This document shows positions 35,252 through 47,209 of a stretch of DNA of 64,000 nt, piece after piece. The position numbers were made by a program, and so were the translations under genes. Within the stretch, counting starts at the first letter, position 1. Every line of letters starts with the position of its first letter. The stretch comes from Dryococelus australis (Eukaryota > Arthropoda > Insecta > Phasmatodea > Phasmatidae), in assembly GCA_029891345.1 (NCBI GenBank), contig CM056994.1:227891991-227955990 (forward strand), written 5' to 3'. The notes under the pieces were generated by a model that saw only the letters and a program-made list of their open reading frames with translations, was not told the DNA's origin and made no database searches.

Positions 35252-37101
35252 CTGCAACACACACCACCATATCTGCAATACCTTCACACCTAAGCTTTCC
35301 CATTTCAACCACTGCCTTATGCCTTTCTGCACCAGGTACTTCAACTGGAGGTGTGTACGTTATTGCTTTAATTCTAATGTCTAAAGATCCAAAACTAGTG
35401 CAACTTTGGGAATATTAAGGCATTTCTCTCTGTTGATCACACTAGGCTTTTGTACAACTGGTTTTGAGTTTGGGAACTGGATGTATTTTTCAACTCAGTC
35501 CTTTGGTTGGTGGCTATGGTTTGAGCAGCTTGAGGTGAAAAAGCCCTCCAGAAGCAAAATTTTAGGCTGAACTCAAATGAAATGGACTGATAAAAATTAC
35601 CTTTCTGGCAAAGGTTATGGTAACTGGATTTGATGAATCTGGCCCTAGTTGCAGTGTTATAAGCCTTCACAATCATCCTGTGCTGGCCTGGCAATGGTCT
35701 CATGACAACAGGTCCTTCATATGGGAACTAAAGGTGCATGTCTTCTTACACTCGACCAAGTACCCAAGAATATTATGTGATCAGTGACATAGAATGTGGT
35801 GCTGACATGACAAGGCAGTTGAAAGCAAACACAACACACAATGAAGGACAAGGAAAAAGTGAAATGTGGCTGGGGAGGGGCGGGGTGTTTGTTACCAATC
35901 TGAAAGAAAATGCTAGAATTTCTCCAATGGTTCTACTGTGCTGTGAGGGAATGAAAAGAAAGAGCCTGCCATGACAAAGAGCTGCTAATGTAAGCTCCCT
36001 ATAGTGTCAGCCAAATAAACATACTGGTAGTATCTAACTTTTAAATACATATTTTCTCACAGGTAAAATTCTGAAATTTAGGAAAAAATTATTGGGTAGG
36101 AAAAATTTGTTTTCCAAAATTTTCGGGGAAAACAAATTTTGTTAGCCTCTATATTTTACCCACAGAAATATTAGCTGTATTTGAATCCAACAACCAAGGG
36201 CCCTTACCTGGCTTCAATGCTTTACAAAAGTTCATAAGGGCTAAGAAATCACATTGTTGATGTCTGAATTCACAACAAAGGCACAGATGCATGCATCCAC
36301 GAAAATTTCCGCTTCAGCTAAGGGCATATACCACATATTATTCTCAAACCGTTGATCTTTTTTTGTGCTCAACTCTTTGAAGTATTTTATCTGTTGATGT
36401 TCACTTTTGCTTTTTTTTTTTTTTTGGCACCCATGCATACAACACAAAGATATGACTGAACCACCATCAGCAAAGAAAGTTAAAACTTGTAAGTATTTGT
36501 GAGTTACAATTTCTAAAGCCACTGACTTTCTATACTAGAATGACAGTAGAATTTGATACAACAAATGTCATATGTAAGTAACTTTTAAATTGTATGAGCA
36601 TGACTATTTTAATATTGAACTGTAAAAATTAACTAAAAATATTTAATAACATACAATCATCTTAGTAAACAGGTGTACATATTATAAATATTACCATCCA
36701 AATATGCTAAGACTTTGCTGTCAAATAATGAACAACATTGTTAATCGTAAATACAAAAACTGTGACTAACATAAACTTCTTGTGGCAGATGGCAGCAAAT
36801 ATATGTCTTCATAAATGTTGAATATTTATATGATAATCTTTTTTAAAAACAGGCGAAGAATATTTGAATAATTGAAAAATGTAAAAAAAGCATTTGACAA
36901 TAGGTGCGTGGAAGTAACATGGCAATTTTATCGTTTACATGTGGTGGATAGGAAGGATACACAATAGGTACCCAAAAGTATAAATTTAGCAGGGCTTCAG
37001 AAAAATTGGAAGTGACCATCGATAGACTTTGATGAGCTGACTTAGGAGTTGGAAGTACATAGAGTGAAGAATCAGAAAGAGATAAAGTGATGTCAACTGA
37101 C
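35252..37101 (-). other. Intron of the zinc-finger gene (1850 bp)
   Basis: Inferred between GTCAGT at 37101-37096 and the acceptor ending at 35252. It is AT-rich. A minus-strand open frame at 35437-35703 has no zinc-finger or other motif. No transposon is recognised inside. Confidence 0.6.
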
Positions 37102-37260
37102 CATGTTGGCATAGCGGTTGTACGTGCGGCCGCACATATCACACATGTGCATCTTGTTCCCAGTGTGCAAAGCAGTGTGGTTACGAAGGGCCTCAGCATC
37201 CCGGCATGGCCGCTGACACACTGCACAGCGGAACTGGTCCCAACACCTGGGGTCGTGCAA
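37102..37260 (-). CDS. C2H2 zinc-finger gene, upstream exon
   Basis: A 53-codon exon with acceptor AATATTGCAG and donor ATG|GTCAGT, phase 0 at both ends. It contains one full finger, CAVCQRPCRDAEALRNHTALH (C-x2-C-x12-H-x3-H, 21 residues), a linker HTGNKMHM of the classic H-T-G type, and the Cys half of the next finger, CDMCGRTYNRYANM. Joined at phase 0 to the next exon this gives exactly C-x2-C-x12-H-x3-H. Earlier exons are probably upstream at higher coordinates but were not found. It is likely a nuclear DNA-binding factor; target unknown. Confidence 0.8.
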
Positions 37261-37435
37261 CTGCAATATTACACATGCTCAGTTTTACTGTAGCAATAAA
37301 GATGAATTCTGTTATCAAATTACAATGTTGGCAGTAATATACAACTTGTCTTCTATAATGTCATTATTTGCTTGTCCTTTCTACAGTGTTGTTTTCTAGT
37401 CATCACTGTACAAGATTCATTTTTTTAACTGCAAA

Positions 37436-37920
37436 CTACACTACCTGATCAAAAGTATCTGGATGCCACTCTGTAAACGTAAACTCATACCTAGATGTCA
37501 CTACGACCACCGCTGCCATTATAGAAGGAGGCAGAGGGCTCGATGTTGGTCAGTGCTATGTGATACTGGCAGAAATGGTGAAGCAAGGGAGTTAAGTGAC
37601 TTTGAACATAATGTAGTTACTGGTTGCCACATCGGTAAGCAACCCATCAGGGCCATTTCAGACCTCCCCAAGTTGCCCAAGTCAATTGTTGGGGAAGTAA
37701 TTGTGAAGTAGAAACAGAAAGATACAACCACAACAAAACCACAGCCCGATAGGCCACATATGTTAACCAACAGGAACCATTGAGTATTGCAGAAAGTGGT
37801 ATGAGAACATTGCATATCACCATGTAATATCATCACCCATGAATTCTGCAGTGCCACTAATTAGTGCACACTGTGTGTAGTACAAATAATGAACAAAAGA
37901 CCCATCCCAGGACTAGCCTA
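37436..37920 (+). pseudogene. Tc1-like transposase, N-terminal relic
   Basis: CACTACCTGATCAAAAGTAT at 37439 resembles the terminal repeat of Tc1-type elements. The frame 37463-37711 includes ELSDFEHNVVTGCHIGKQPI followed by an I-S-x-L-x-x-L-P-x-S helix, matching the first helix-turn-helix of Tc1 transposases. RPHMLTNRNH and ITHEFCSAT follow at 37750-37860 like the second DNA-binding half. The catalytic DDE domain is not readable, and several stops occur. It would bind the terminal repeats and cut the element out. Confidence 0.55.
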
Positions 37921-40900
37921 CCAATTGTGTCTCACCACACCAACTCCTAAACTCCACCTTAGCCACAGAGTTTTTAAGAAGTGAGCCAGCCCTTGGAATT
38001 CATTCTAATCATTGATCATTCACTTGAAAGGTTCATTCTGAGTCTACAGGCAGTTGTCAGTTCTGATTGTACAGCTGATAGTGATAATTTGTATGATGCT
38101 TGCATTGATGGTACACCATTGTGGCAATCCCATAGCAGGCTGCTTTAATACAGAGCTGAGACCAGGGTGTAGGGTGCCAAATGTTACTCGGGCATACACT
38201 AATAATAAATACTGTGTATACTCCATTCACTGTATCTTCCAAATATTTTCAAACAAATCAGTCAAAAATAACCCTAGATTTAACATACCTATATGTGTTT
38301 TACATAAATCTTAGACAACAAACAATTCATATTGTTAGCAACATTAAAATATTCTATTTTTGATTAAACAGAACTTTTACTTATATATTCTCATTGCATT
38401 ATATTTATTTCTTAATCAAAAATTAATTAATGACAGTCCCGGCATGTAGGGGAATGGTACGGGACAGTCATTGCACTGTGCTGTATGCAGGCCACCAGAC
38501 AAAAACCCCTGGTCACTCTATTCCTACACTACTACTAACTGCCTTTTTCCTCCCATCACATAGGACTGTGATCCTTCCAAATGGCACGATTAATCTCAGT
38601 GTGTCCAAATGTCAAAATTAATCTGAATGCGAGGAGTCGTGAAATGCTTTTGGCCATCCCACACATCCCGCAAACTAGCTCAACATGAGAACGTTCAGAG
38701 GGGTAATTTTGACTGGCATATAGGGCTCATAGGAACCAGTTGAGAAATGCATTGACTGCTCCTGCAATATTCAAAAATTTTCATGCTTGACTAGAGAACG
38801 TTTACAATCCACATATATGGATTTCTTTGAGTACATAGTTGCCTAGCATACCCGTTAAACTCATCAGCGGCCTTATTGTTAACTTAGCCTACCCAAAGAT
38901 ACTGCATGCATCTTTAATAATAGAAACAGCAAAAATTATAGTTAATCAAAAATGTCTGTGTGAAAGCACACAAGTATGGTAAAGCAGCCTCTGTTCTGAA
39001 ATAAAATATCTACTTGCTGAATTACATCTTTTTAGTTGTTATAGTGTCTCTTATCACATCTTAAGTTCAACTGGCGAATTACAATTATTAATAATATTTA
39101 TTTCTTTGTATCAATTATATATGGTATTTCTTCCCTATTACATTTCTGAATAATATTTTTAAAATAATTTACTTCTAGCTGACATACATATTTTCCAATC
39201 GACATACTTCATTTTGAGCATCATCATAGGTAGTAGCACTGATGCCATGGCCAAGTTTGTGGTTTGTACAGTGCTAGCAAAAAATTTATAAAATCTACAA
39301 AATTTTTTCTGGGTAAATGTAATAAAACCTGATATTTCTCCTCTTCAGCAGTATTTTAATACATACTGTTTCTCTTTTTTATAACCTCAATACCAAAACC
39401 ATTTTCGCTACACTCTTTTATAAAGAGACAGTATTGGCCTGTCTATATAAAGACAGTCATGAGAAATCCCAAAGACAGCAATGATGATACACTGCATTAA
39501 AGAATACCATTTTACTTCATATTCATATAGATTATTATGTTGTAACTGTTTATACATGAAGATTATCAACAGTTAGAGAAGATGGCTCTGGGTGATGGTT
39601 TTCTGTATGACCAGATTCATTACAGTGAAACATGTTATACCTGTGACAATTAACCCCATCACTGATATCATTAATCCCGTCGCTGATACGTATCTCCTCG
39701 TTAACTCTGCATTTCTACCAAGGTCAGGGAAGCCGACCAGGGAAGGATAGACGAGAGAGTGTTGTCCCTAAGTGAGTGTCAAAACTTCTCACACTACCCT
39801 ACTTTTTTGAGTGCATGCACGACCAGCTAAACCAGCCACCCACCGCCATCCCCTTCATATATGCAGCCTGGCCACACCACTGTGGTAAAGTGAGGATGGC
39901 CTTGCTAACTGAGACACCCACGCACCCCTGTCCCATTGCAGTGACTATATATAGAACTACAGCCCAAAAAATTACAGCAACCTTCACCTCCAAAGCGCTT
40001 TCTTCCTCTTGAGAAAATTAAAAGCCTTTGTCTACAGAATCCAGCTGTAACAAAATAACACCAATCTGCCTATTAGTCACATAGCGAGAGGAAGTAGAAT
40101 TATTAAGTATGTTTTAAGCACCAACTAGACACTCATGCCAAGGGTTCCAAACGCTTTGCCTTTGAGGCAGTAAAACTTTCTCAACCTCAATTTTGGGTGT
40201 GTTATATTGAGTAGTAGGAGTGCAGTGAAAACCCTGTTTGTTACAAACATTGTTTACCATTGTTCTCCGCCTGCAATTTTGCCGCCCTCATTGCCACAAC
40301 CAACCATACCAGACAGTACCCAATGATAGGAACAGAAGGGTAAACAGAGTAGGGACCAAGACAGGTAGCGGCAGGAGTGAGTACATCTTAAAGGAGGGGA
40401 AGGGATACAGTGGCTATGCAGGCTATCATCGTCTGACTACCGGTCATTTGGACAGTGCTCACAAGCAGGATACATATCTGCAGGCACTTACAACACTGAA
40501 GAGGAACCAGCAATCATGCCTCTCCACTTAACCTCTGTTCAATCCACAGCATCTTGATCAGCTGGACAGAGCGCTCACGGACAAGAGCACATGGCCCTAG
40601 GTCCCTGAAAAACCTGGAGCACAGGGAAAATATAAAACCCAACTTGCCAATCTCCATTTGATTCACCGTATCTCAATCTGCCAGGGACAGATAATTGGAG
40701 GCAGGAGTAACATAACCTACTGACTTCAACTGCACACAGAGGGAGCATTAAAATTTAACATCTGGGACCCTCCTATACCTGCCTATCTTATTACCTTGCT
40801 GACCCTCTACCCATCACCTCACCCTTTGAATCACTCCACCATCTACCCCATGACTTATTAAAATCACAGGGGAGAACAGAAAAATACACTGTTTGATCTG

Positions 40901-40933
40901 ACCAGTACCCTCAGCATACCTCAGCGGTACTTC
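37921..40933. other. No supported gene; intergenic
   Basis: AT-rich with short frames. 38300-38420 resembles 20405-20530 (unidentified repeat). A frame at 39776-40012 and one at 40238-40531 carry no motif; composition rises in GC after 39650. Confidence 0.4.
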
Positions 40934-41215
40934 AGTCCAAACCAATCATTACATATTGGGAGAGGGACAGTGCCCAACAGTAACATCAGCAAGAAAGTGT
41001 CAAACCTATTCAAGCTTTCGGTTAAGTCTCACCCGACCTGCTACATCGGCCCCTTTAGCCAAGTACTGGGATTCGCAGCCATGCAGCTGGACCTGGGGAG
41101 ACAAGACAAGTACCACTACCAGAAGTCAAAATGCCCAGAGAAATGCAGAGAGACATTTCCTCAAGGGTAAAGCTCAGTGGGAACGCCACCAGCTGGTAGA
41201 GCATAGTCTCTGAAA
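40934..41215 (+). pseudogene. Unidentified protein fragment
   Basis: Two overlapping frames cover this part. The one from 40970 reads SVKSHPTCYIGPFSQVLGFA, then AAMQLDLGRQDKYHYQ, and has the look of a real protein: balanced composition, alternating hydrophobic residues and no simple repeat. It is opened by GRGTVPNSNISKKVSNL and ends at 41170. I do not recognise the family; a transposon or virus-derived structural protein is possible but unproven. Confidence 0.25.
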
Positions 41216-41999
41216 CCTGTAACCCCACTTTTCGCTCCTCCAACCAAAATTCCTGGGAAAAATATCCCTGGATAGGGCCAGCACCCAAGGAAGATCACAT
41301 CTATCCCAGGGCCACAGTTAGTGCTAAGCAGCAGGCAAACAGAATTTAACCTGCCCATCTATAGTGGTTTGTGGTTTGACAGCCTGCATGTGTATGGCCA
41401 TCTTTGCTACATCCAGCTGAAAGGGACATTCCATAATCCAGAAGTTACTGTCAACACAAACTTACTGTAATTCTCTCTGCTGTGGCCAGCTGTTCAGCAA
41501 GCAGATCCCACCAGAGATAGCATGCTTTCATCAATGACCCTTACCTTTCATCCCTGGATTCCCTATGGCTACAGCAACTATCTTTGAATGTTTATATACA
41601 CAATATTAATTACAATTATTGCGTGAAGCTTGATGATCCAAGCTCTAAGACTTCACTTCATCTGTGCATAATTTCCCTGGGGCACCGAACGGGGTCCAAA
41701 CTAGTGTAATAGCTCCCACAGTGCCTACAGGTTGCTCCCTTGTTGCAGGGAGTAATACAGATGTGTCAGTGTTATACTGTTCATTTATGCTATCAGTAAG
41801 CTATGCCATGCCATCTCCTCAAGAAGATGTGAAGTACGAGTGATCCAGCAGCCAAGCCACCACTGCCATCCCCCGAGTGATCAAGTAGTTCAATGATGCA
41901 CCGAGGGATAGCGCCACCTGCGCTCCAGCCAGCAATGGAGGCAGAGCATACAGCCCTTAGCTCCGCCCACGAACAAGTGACTGACCACCCCCACCATGC
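41216..41999. other. No supported gene
   Basis: Nothing recognised apart from short frames on both strands. Confidence 0.35.
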
Positions 42000-42720
42000 A
42001 GTCCGGCAAGGGCTGGCCAGCGGGTATATGTAGCCGAGCGCAGCCAAAGATCGCCAGTTGTTCGTCGGCTCTTCTTATAGCCACATAAGCGCCGGCTGCT
42101 CGCTCCACCGTATTGTGCGCACTGGAGCTTACTGACCTCTCTTCCACCTAGACCGCCCAGAAGCTTGTCAACTACATCGTCAGCATATACCAGACTTTCC
42201 AGAGGATCCCCCCTCTGCCATCTCTGAAGAATTCGTCAAACCTCCCAGCCGGTTGCCCCTGGTAACAGCTACCCCATGACCCTTCAGGAAGCATGCCCCC
42301 TAAGTCCATTCAGGACACAGCACATACAGAAAGTTAATAGCTACCTAGTCGAAACTGCAACCCCCTAGTCTAGAACGAGGTCCCTTCACCTGTAATCTGC
42401 ATTCCAGTCAGCTCAAGGTAGTTAGGAGGTAGTATGGGCCACCGAGTTTATTCTTCCCGGAATAAAATACGTTTCTCACCTACTTTGACTACAAATTCCT
42501 TAGGTGAGTGTGAGGTTCCCAGTAGACGCCATGCCTGCCAGAGTGGAGTAGGAAGACCGGGTTTTACACCACCCAATTTTACCATCTAGTGTAGGACCGA
42601 GGACTCCCCCTCAGGGACTCTTACATCGAAACCACACACATGCTCCATGGCTACTGAATGGCAAGAGCCCCAACCACTAGTCATAGAACTAGAATGCCTG
42701 GGGAGGATAGAACACCAGGC
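42000..42720 (+). repeat. LTR-like region with promoter and poly(A) signals
   Basis: GGGTATATGTAGCC at about 42021 could be a TATA box. About 400 bp on, TAGGAGGTAGTATGGG and TTTATTCTTCCCGGAATAAA at 42427-42473 form the R-region motif with the poly(A) signal in a short hairpin. The following 200 bp (to GAGCCCCAACCACTAG at about 42665) resemble 56060-56180. No second copy in direct orientation bounds an element. Confidence 0.45.
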
Positions 42721-43197
42721 CAGTTTGCATTCCATCCACCGCACCACTTGAATTGGCAAAGGAAGTGTTTGACTGGTTCTTGGTTGGGCCTATCCCCCCT
42801 AGGACCTCCAGCCTCAGTTGTTGTCGGATAACTCAGAGAAAACCCAACCTCCTACCATCGCAGCGCATATTTTGCAGTTGGGGTAATGGTACAGCACTGT
42901 GTCGGCCCAGCCACCACTGCGGTAAAACAGACTTAGTTAGGGACCAAAGTCACCTGCTCTTCTCTCATGTGGTAGGCTGCAGCACCCCTCCATACCTTAC
43001 ACCAAAAGGGGTGGTAAGGATCTGCAAGAGAGAAAGGCCACTGTAACTTACAAAACTACCTGGGGCTGCACCCCATCCAGTAAGGCATTTTGCCAAAATA
43101 ACCCCCGGGACCGAGATCAAGCAGCCTGCAAGTTGGTGGGGCTTCACCCCTCAGTTTTCTCCCCCTCTCTAGATGCCAGGGACTCCGCACCCAGTTG
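42721..43197. other. No supported gene
   Basis: A 97-codon frame (42753-43046) shows no motif. Ends at the TIR element. Confidence 0.35.
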
Positions 43198-44699
43198 CAG
43201 ACTTGCCAACTTTTACGATTTTTCCGTAAAATGTACGGAAATCATACCCTTTTTACAATTTTACGAAAACCACTTGATTTTTTACCAATTGCAATACAGG
43301 AAAAAATTTGTTGAGTAAATATTTACTAGTTTACTAGTTTACTAGTTTTCGGACAGCAGATGAAGTGTCATATTTATTTAATGAGTCAGTTAATTATTTC
43401 GCATCGATGGCAGAGAAACGTGTAATAAGGATTGCAGCAGAACAACATGTATTCAGGAGTTGCAAATAGGAATTACAAACAGTTAGTGTGTATTGTAAAT
43501 AACATACTTTGAAACGGTTATTAAAGTGTTTGAAATGTATGTGGCTTAGAAATCCACCATTTCAACTGTTTTTCAGTGTAAAAAGAACACATTTACTGTA
43601 TGGGAAACTAACTTCGCCAAAAATATTTACATCCCAAGTGTGTTTAATAATAGAATTGGTACTAACTACAAATTTACCGCAATTTCTTTAGGTAAGGTTA
43701 AAACAACAGGTTATAATAATTTGACTGTGGCAGTGTCTGAATTGACAAATTTGTTATTTTGTAAATTCATGATTTGGTAGGTATTAATTTTTATGCTGTT
43801 AGTCACTTGTTTCGCAGCAACACATTATTACATAAACAGTGAAAAATATTTTTACCTAAATTTATAGCTTAAAACTGACGTATATATTTCTATAATCACT
43901 GGAATGCTACAAATGTGTTATTAAATACGAAAATAATAAAATATGCAACAATGACTTTTAAAATAATGTTGCTGAATATATAAACAAAGCACAACACTTA
44001 CTTGCTTGTTAAAACATGCCTAGTGTATTTTACGTACAGTTATATGCGTTAAAAATAATTTTATTTATGCATTCGCGCATGTGTTTTAAAGTAAAAACAA
44101 ACTTGGTGCTGATTGTAATTTTGTAGGGCTATACAAAATTGGGTCACCTGATCATTTTTGTCAACAAACTCTACTAATTCAGACATGGTCTTAATGTTTC
44201 TTTCATGCGAGCAAATTTTCGACTCTTCCATTAAAACAATATGTAATTCAAAATTATATATAGTCTCTTAAGAGGTGGAAAACAAAGCAGTCTCATGAAA
44301 GACGTTAAACTAAAGTCTCTCCCAACCCAATCAAATCCTCTGGCAATAAAATCAACGGAGTCCCAGCAATATGACTTTGCCGTAGGTAACAAAAACAAGA
44401 TAGGTTGGAATGGTAACCTACATTGATCATTGTATTTATTTACACTCATTGTTTTCTTCATGGACAGAGCAACTGTTAACAGGATATATTTTGGCCTTGC
44501 TACATTTCTAGCTGAAACACTGCACAAATGTTAGATTGTATTAAATTTTCATTGTGAAATTATAGAAATTCTATTACTTGAAATTTAGTGTGAATTTTAA
44601 GAAAATTAGTGTATGTGAAATTTCCGTGGGCAGTTTGTGTGTGTTTTAATAGTTTTTATCCATTTTACTGATTGAAAACTTTGAAAGTTGGCAAGTCTG
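43198..44699. mobile_element. 1.5-kb DNA transposon with 16-bp perfect TIRs
   Basis: CAGACTTGCCAACTTT starts the element and is exactly inverted at its end. It is flanked by CAGTTG at 43192-43197 and TAGTTG at 44700-44705, a likely 6-bp duplication with one change. The interior shares about 900 bp with 25600-26480. A 98-codon minus-strand frame (44231-44527) is not a recognised transposase. The terminal CAG and T-G-C-C-A are hAT-like, but the duplication is shorter than the 8 bp expected, so the superfamily is open. It is inserted in LTR-like GC-richer sequence. Confidence 0.75.
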
Positions 44700-44705
44700 T
44701 AGTTG

Positions 44706-45000
44706 TTGCCGCTTTTCGTAGTTCCGCGAAGGACGCAGCACCAGCCCAGCCCGGACCAGTACCAGCAGTACCTGGGGGTCTACCGGCTTCTCCAATGCCT
44801 CCAGAAACCACTACCAGCCTACTCGACCAACTCCAGAGCTGAGCCGATTGAGTGCCAGTTCAGGTAAACAGGTGACCTCTGGTCATGCCAGCCAGCACGT
44901 AGCCAAGCCGGGACTCGACTTTGTACCTAGCCGCCAGGCGACTCGGCCCACACTGTACACAGGTTGGGCCCCCACCGGCAAGTAACTTGAACTTGCCAGT
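44706..45000 (+). pseudogene. Tail-peptide region of a gypsy-type LTR
   Basis: A proline- and serine-rich frame ends with PGLDFVPSRQATRPTLYTGW and a stop after APTGK. This is the same tail peptide as in element B (FDFIPARKPTRP) and D (PDFVPVRKPKCP), after a similar proline-rich linker. It is probably part of an LTR split by the 43198-44699 insertion. Orientation is opposite to element C next to it, so it belongs to a different copy. Confidence 0.45.
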
Positions 45001-45654
45001 TTATTCCCAGTTTATGTGGCGGACTTGCACTGTAAAAAATTAGCTCTTGCTATGACGTGGCTTTAGTCAGTTCCCAAGAGCATCACGTGTCACAATTATG
45101 GCTTTAACCACCCTACTAAAATGTTAATATAGCACATTTCCTATCCCAAGGCTCAGAGTCAAACATGCCTACACTGCATAAGAGATATAACAATGCAAAA
45201 GAGCACAAATTATCTCGGTGCTTATATGACAATTAACCCTCTCACTGTCTCATCAAACATGCATCACTACTAAACAGTACAGATATTTATTTTTATTTAC
45301 AGTTGTTTGTTGATATATTTTTTGATTTTTTGATAACTATCTTGGTTTGACTGTAATATTTTCGAAGCCCTAACCAAGTTTATTTAAAAATTATTTTATA
45401 TATAATGTTATCATATCTAATGAATTCCAGTAATTTTTTTGTGTTATTATTTCTCTATTTTTGCTTTATTGTAGGCATACTTAATATTTTACTGCTGTAT
45501 GTGCAAATAGTGGATTCTGGTGTTCAAATGTTTTTGAATAAAATAGTGAAGTTTCAGAATAATGCCAATAGTTTTGAAATCAAATGGCTACCAGGAAATG
45601 TTTCTTTCAGTTATGTACCATAAAACCTGACTGACACGACTCCTCCCTGTTTCC
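45001..45654. other. No supported gene
   Basis: AT-rich. A 72-codon hydrophobic frame at 45405-45623 would form a membrane-like helix, but its composition follows the T-richness of the DNA; not called. Confidence 0.35.
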
Positions 45655-46110
45655 AAAAATGAGGGGCTGTCACGAAGGTGTGCATCCCAATATCAGTGGT
45701 CCTACCCCACACTGAATTGGAGACTTTTATTGAGCTCCTGGTTCCTCCGCTTAGTGGGGCTGGTTTGTGGGTGGTAAGGTGGGGTCGTCCAGGTCTCTAA
45801 CCCCCATTTATTGCTGGCAGTTTGCTATTTATACCACGTAAATTGGGTACCATTATTAAATAGGATAACACGATGATGTTCCCAGGGGGGAAATATATCT
45901 GTTTCAAATTTTTTGATGATTCCTGGAATCTCTTGGCTTGGAACGGGAAAGGCCTTTTCCCATCAAGAAAAGAGATCAGTTATTACAAGTAAATAACTGT
46001 TCCCCCTTGTGCTTCGTGGGTATGGTCCTATCAGGTCAATGACAAGGTGAGTCCAGGCTGCGTATGGTTGTCTGAGGGTACTGGGTAGGCTTTACTTTGG
46101 CAGCATGCTT
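45655..46110 (-). pseudogene. Integrase core of element C
   Basis: AWTHLVIDLIGPYPRSTRGN carries the first Asp. SYLLVITDLFS and a Trp-Glu-Lys-Ala segment follow. FNNGTQFT has Asn in place of the second catalytic Asp. YHPQTSPTKRRNQELN retains the Glu region with changes. It matches the retroviral integrase core of gypsy elements and is inactive by substitution and stops. It is separated from the zinc domain by the insertion at 46130-46905. Confidence 0.75.
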
Positions 46111-46129
46111 GTAACAGGTTACTGTCCTG

Positions 46130-46905
46130 TCCTCTCATTGTAGTTCTCAGCAAACACCAACAGACTAGCTCAGCGTGAGCTGGAGACTTTGACTACATAA
46201 TAATGAAAGTTTGGTGATACCAGGATTGTCAATAAATAAGAAGAAGTTTAATGTTTACTGGAGATTTATTGTCATCTCTGCAAAACAAACTATTGACACT
46301 CGCAGCTGATGAACAAAAAAAAAACAAGACAGAATGGCAGCCTTCATAAAACAAAACTTCTCACTTCAAGAGTTACGAAGACAAGAGAGAATCATTACTT
46401 TTCTCTTCCGGCGCCCTATTGACTCCTCACACCTAACAGAAAATAAATATAAAACATATTTGAACTGAAATGTCCGAAATACAAAAGAAGGTTAAAGTCG
46501 CGGATGCTGGTCGGTGCAGGTAATGTGATCACTCATTGCAGGCTGTCCGACTGACAGCTGACAAACGATCATGCTGCTGCGACGAACTGTTGTGATACCC
46601 GAGAAAGGTCGCACTTCCTTATATATTGATAGAAAGTTTCCTCATTGAAAACATATTGTTTTCGAGCAGTCGGTCACGTCGTCCTATGACGTCTGTTACT
46701 ACTGATGAAATGAGGAAAGAAAAATAACAAATTTGGAAAAACGAAAATATATGAAATACAAACAAATTGTCATTGCCATGACCTTTCAAATATTACATGA
46801 ATTACTATCCTTGACTGAAATATAGACAATTGAAATACTTCCCGAATATACCAATTACATATATCTAGTTGCAATGCTACACACTTCACAGCTCGACACT
46901 AAAAA
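46130..46905. mobile_element. Insertion (about 780 bp) within the integrase gene of element C
   Basis: The integrase zinc region stops after its Cys pair at about 46905, and the next conserved coding segment (CYKHAAKVKP) resumes at about 46130. The intervening DNA has no integrase frame. On the minus strand it holds ACAATAAATCTCC and other R-region-like words, so a solo LTR is the best guess. Its ends share only a TGT, too short to prove a duplication. Confidence 0.5.
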
Positions 46906-47050
46906 TTGGACATCGTGACTCATGCCATCCCACATGTATCTCACCCCTATGTCTTAGAGGGTTTCTTTAATGCCGGGATGGCCAGCCTGGCAGTGGCCAT
47001 GATGGTGTCGACACATGTCTGCTCGCAGTTCCTTTGGGACCCAGATCTTC
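46906..47050 (-). pseudogene. Integrase zinc-binding (H2C2) domain of element C
   Basis: PKELRADMCRHHHGH and AGHPGIKETL, then VRYMWDGMS and CEVC, match the gypsy H2C2 domain (L-R-x5-H-x3-A-G-H-x-G-x-x-K-T-L ... R-Y-x-W-x-G-M ... C-x2-C). One stop lies in the middle. It precedes the core in all gypsy integrases. Confidence 0.8.
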
Positions 47051-47209
47051 CATGGTGCTCCTGGGTTTCCAGTACATGACCACACAACCCCACCCCTGAG
47101 TTCAAACCTTTGCGGGCGGTTTCTAAGGAGACCCTTGACCTACGGTTCCTTTCTCTGGAAGTACTTCAGTTGGTACCAGCTAGTCTGGAGCTAGAGGAGG
47201 CTGATGTTT

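Noticed and set aside
45405-45623. 72-codon hydrophobic frame that looks like membrane helices
   Set aside because: T-rich DNA gives Phe/Leu/Ile runs by chance. No start context or homologous copy.
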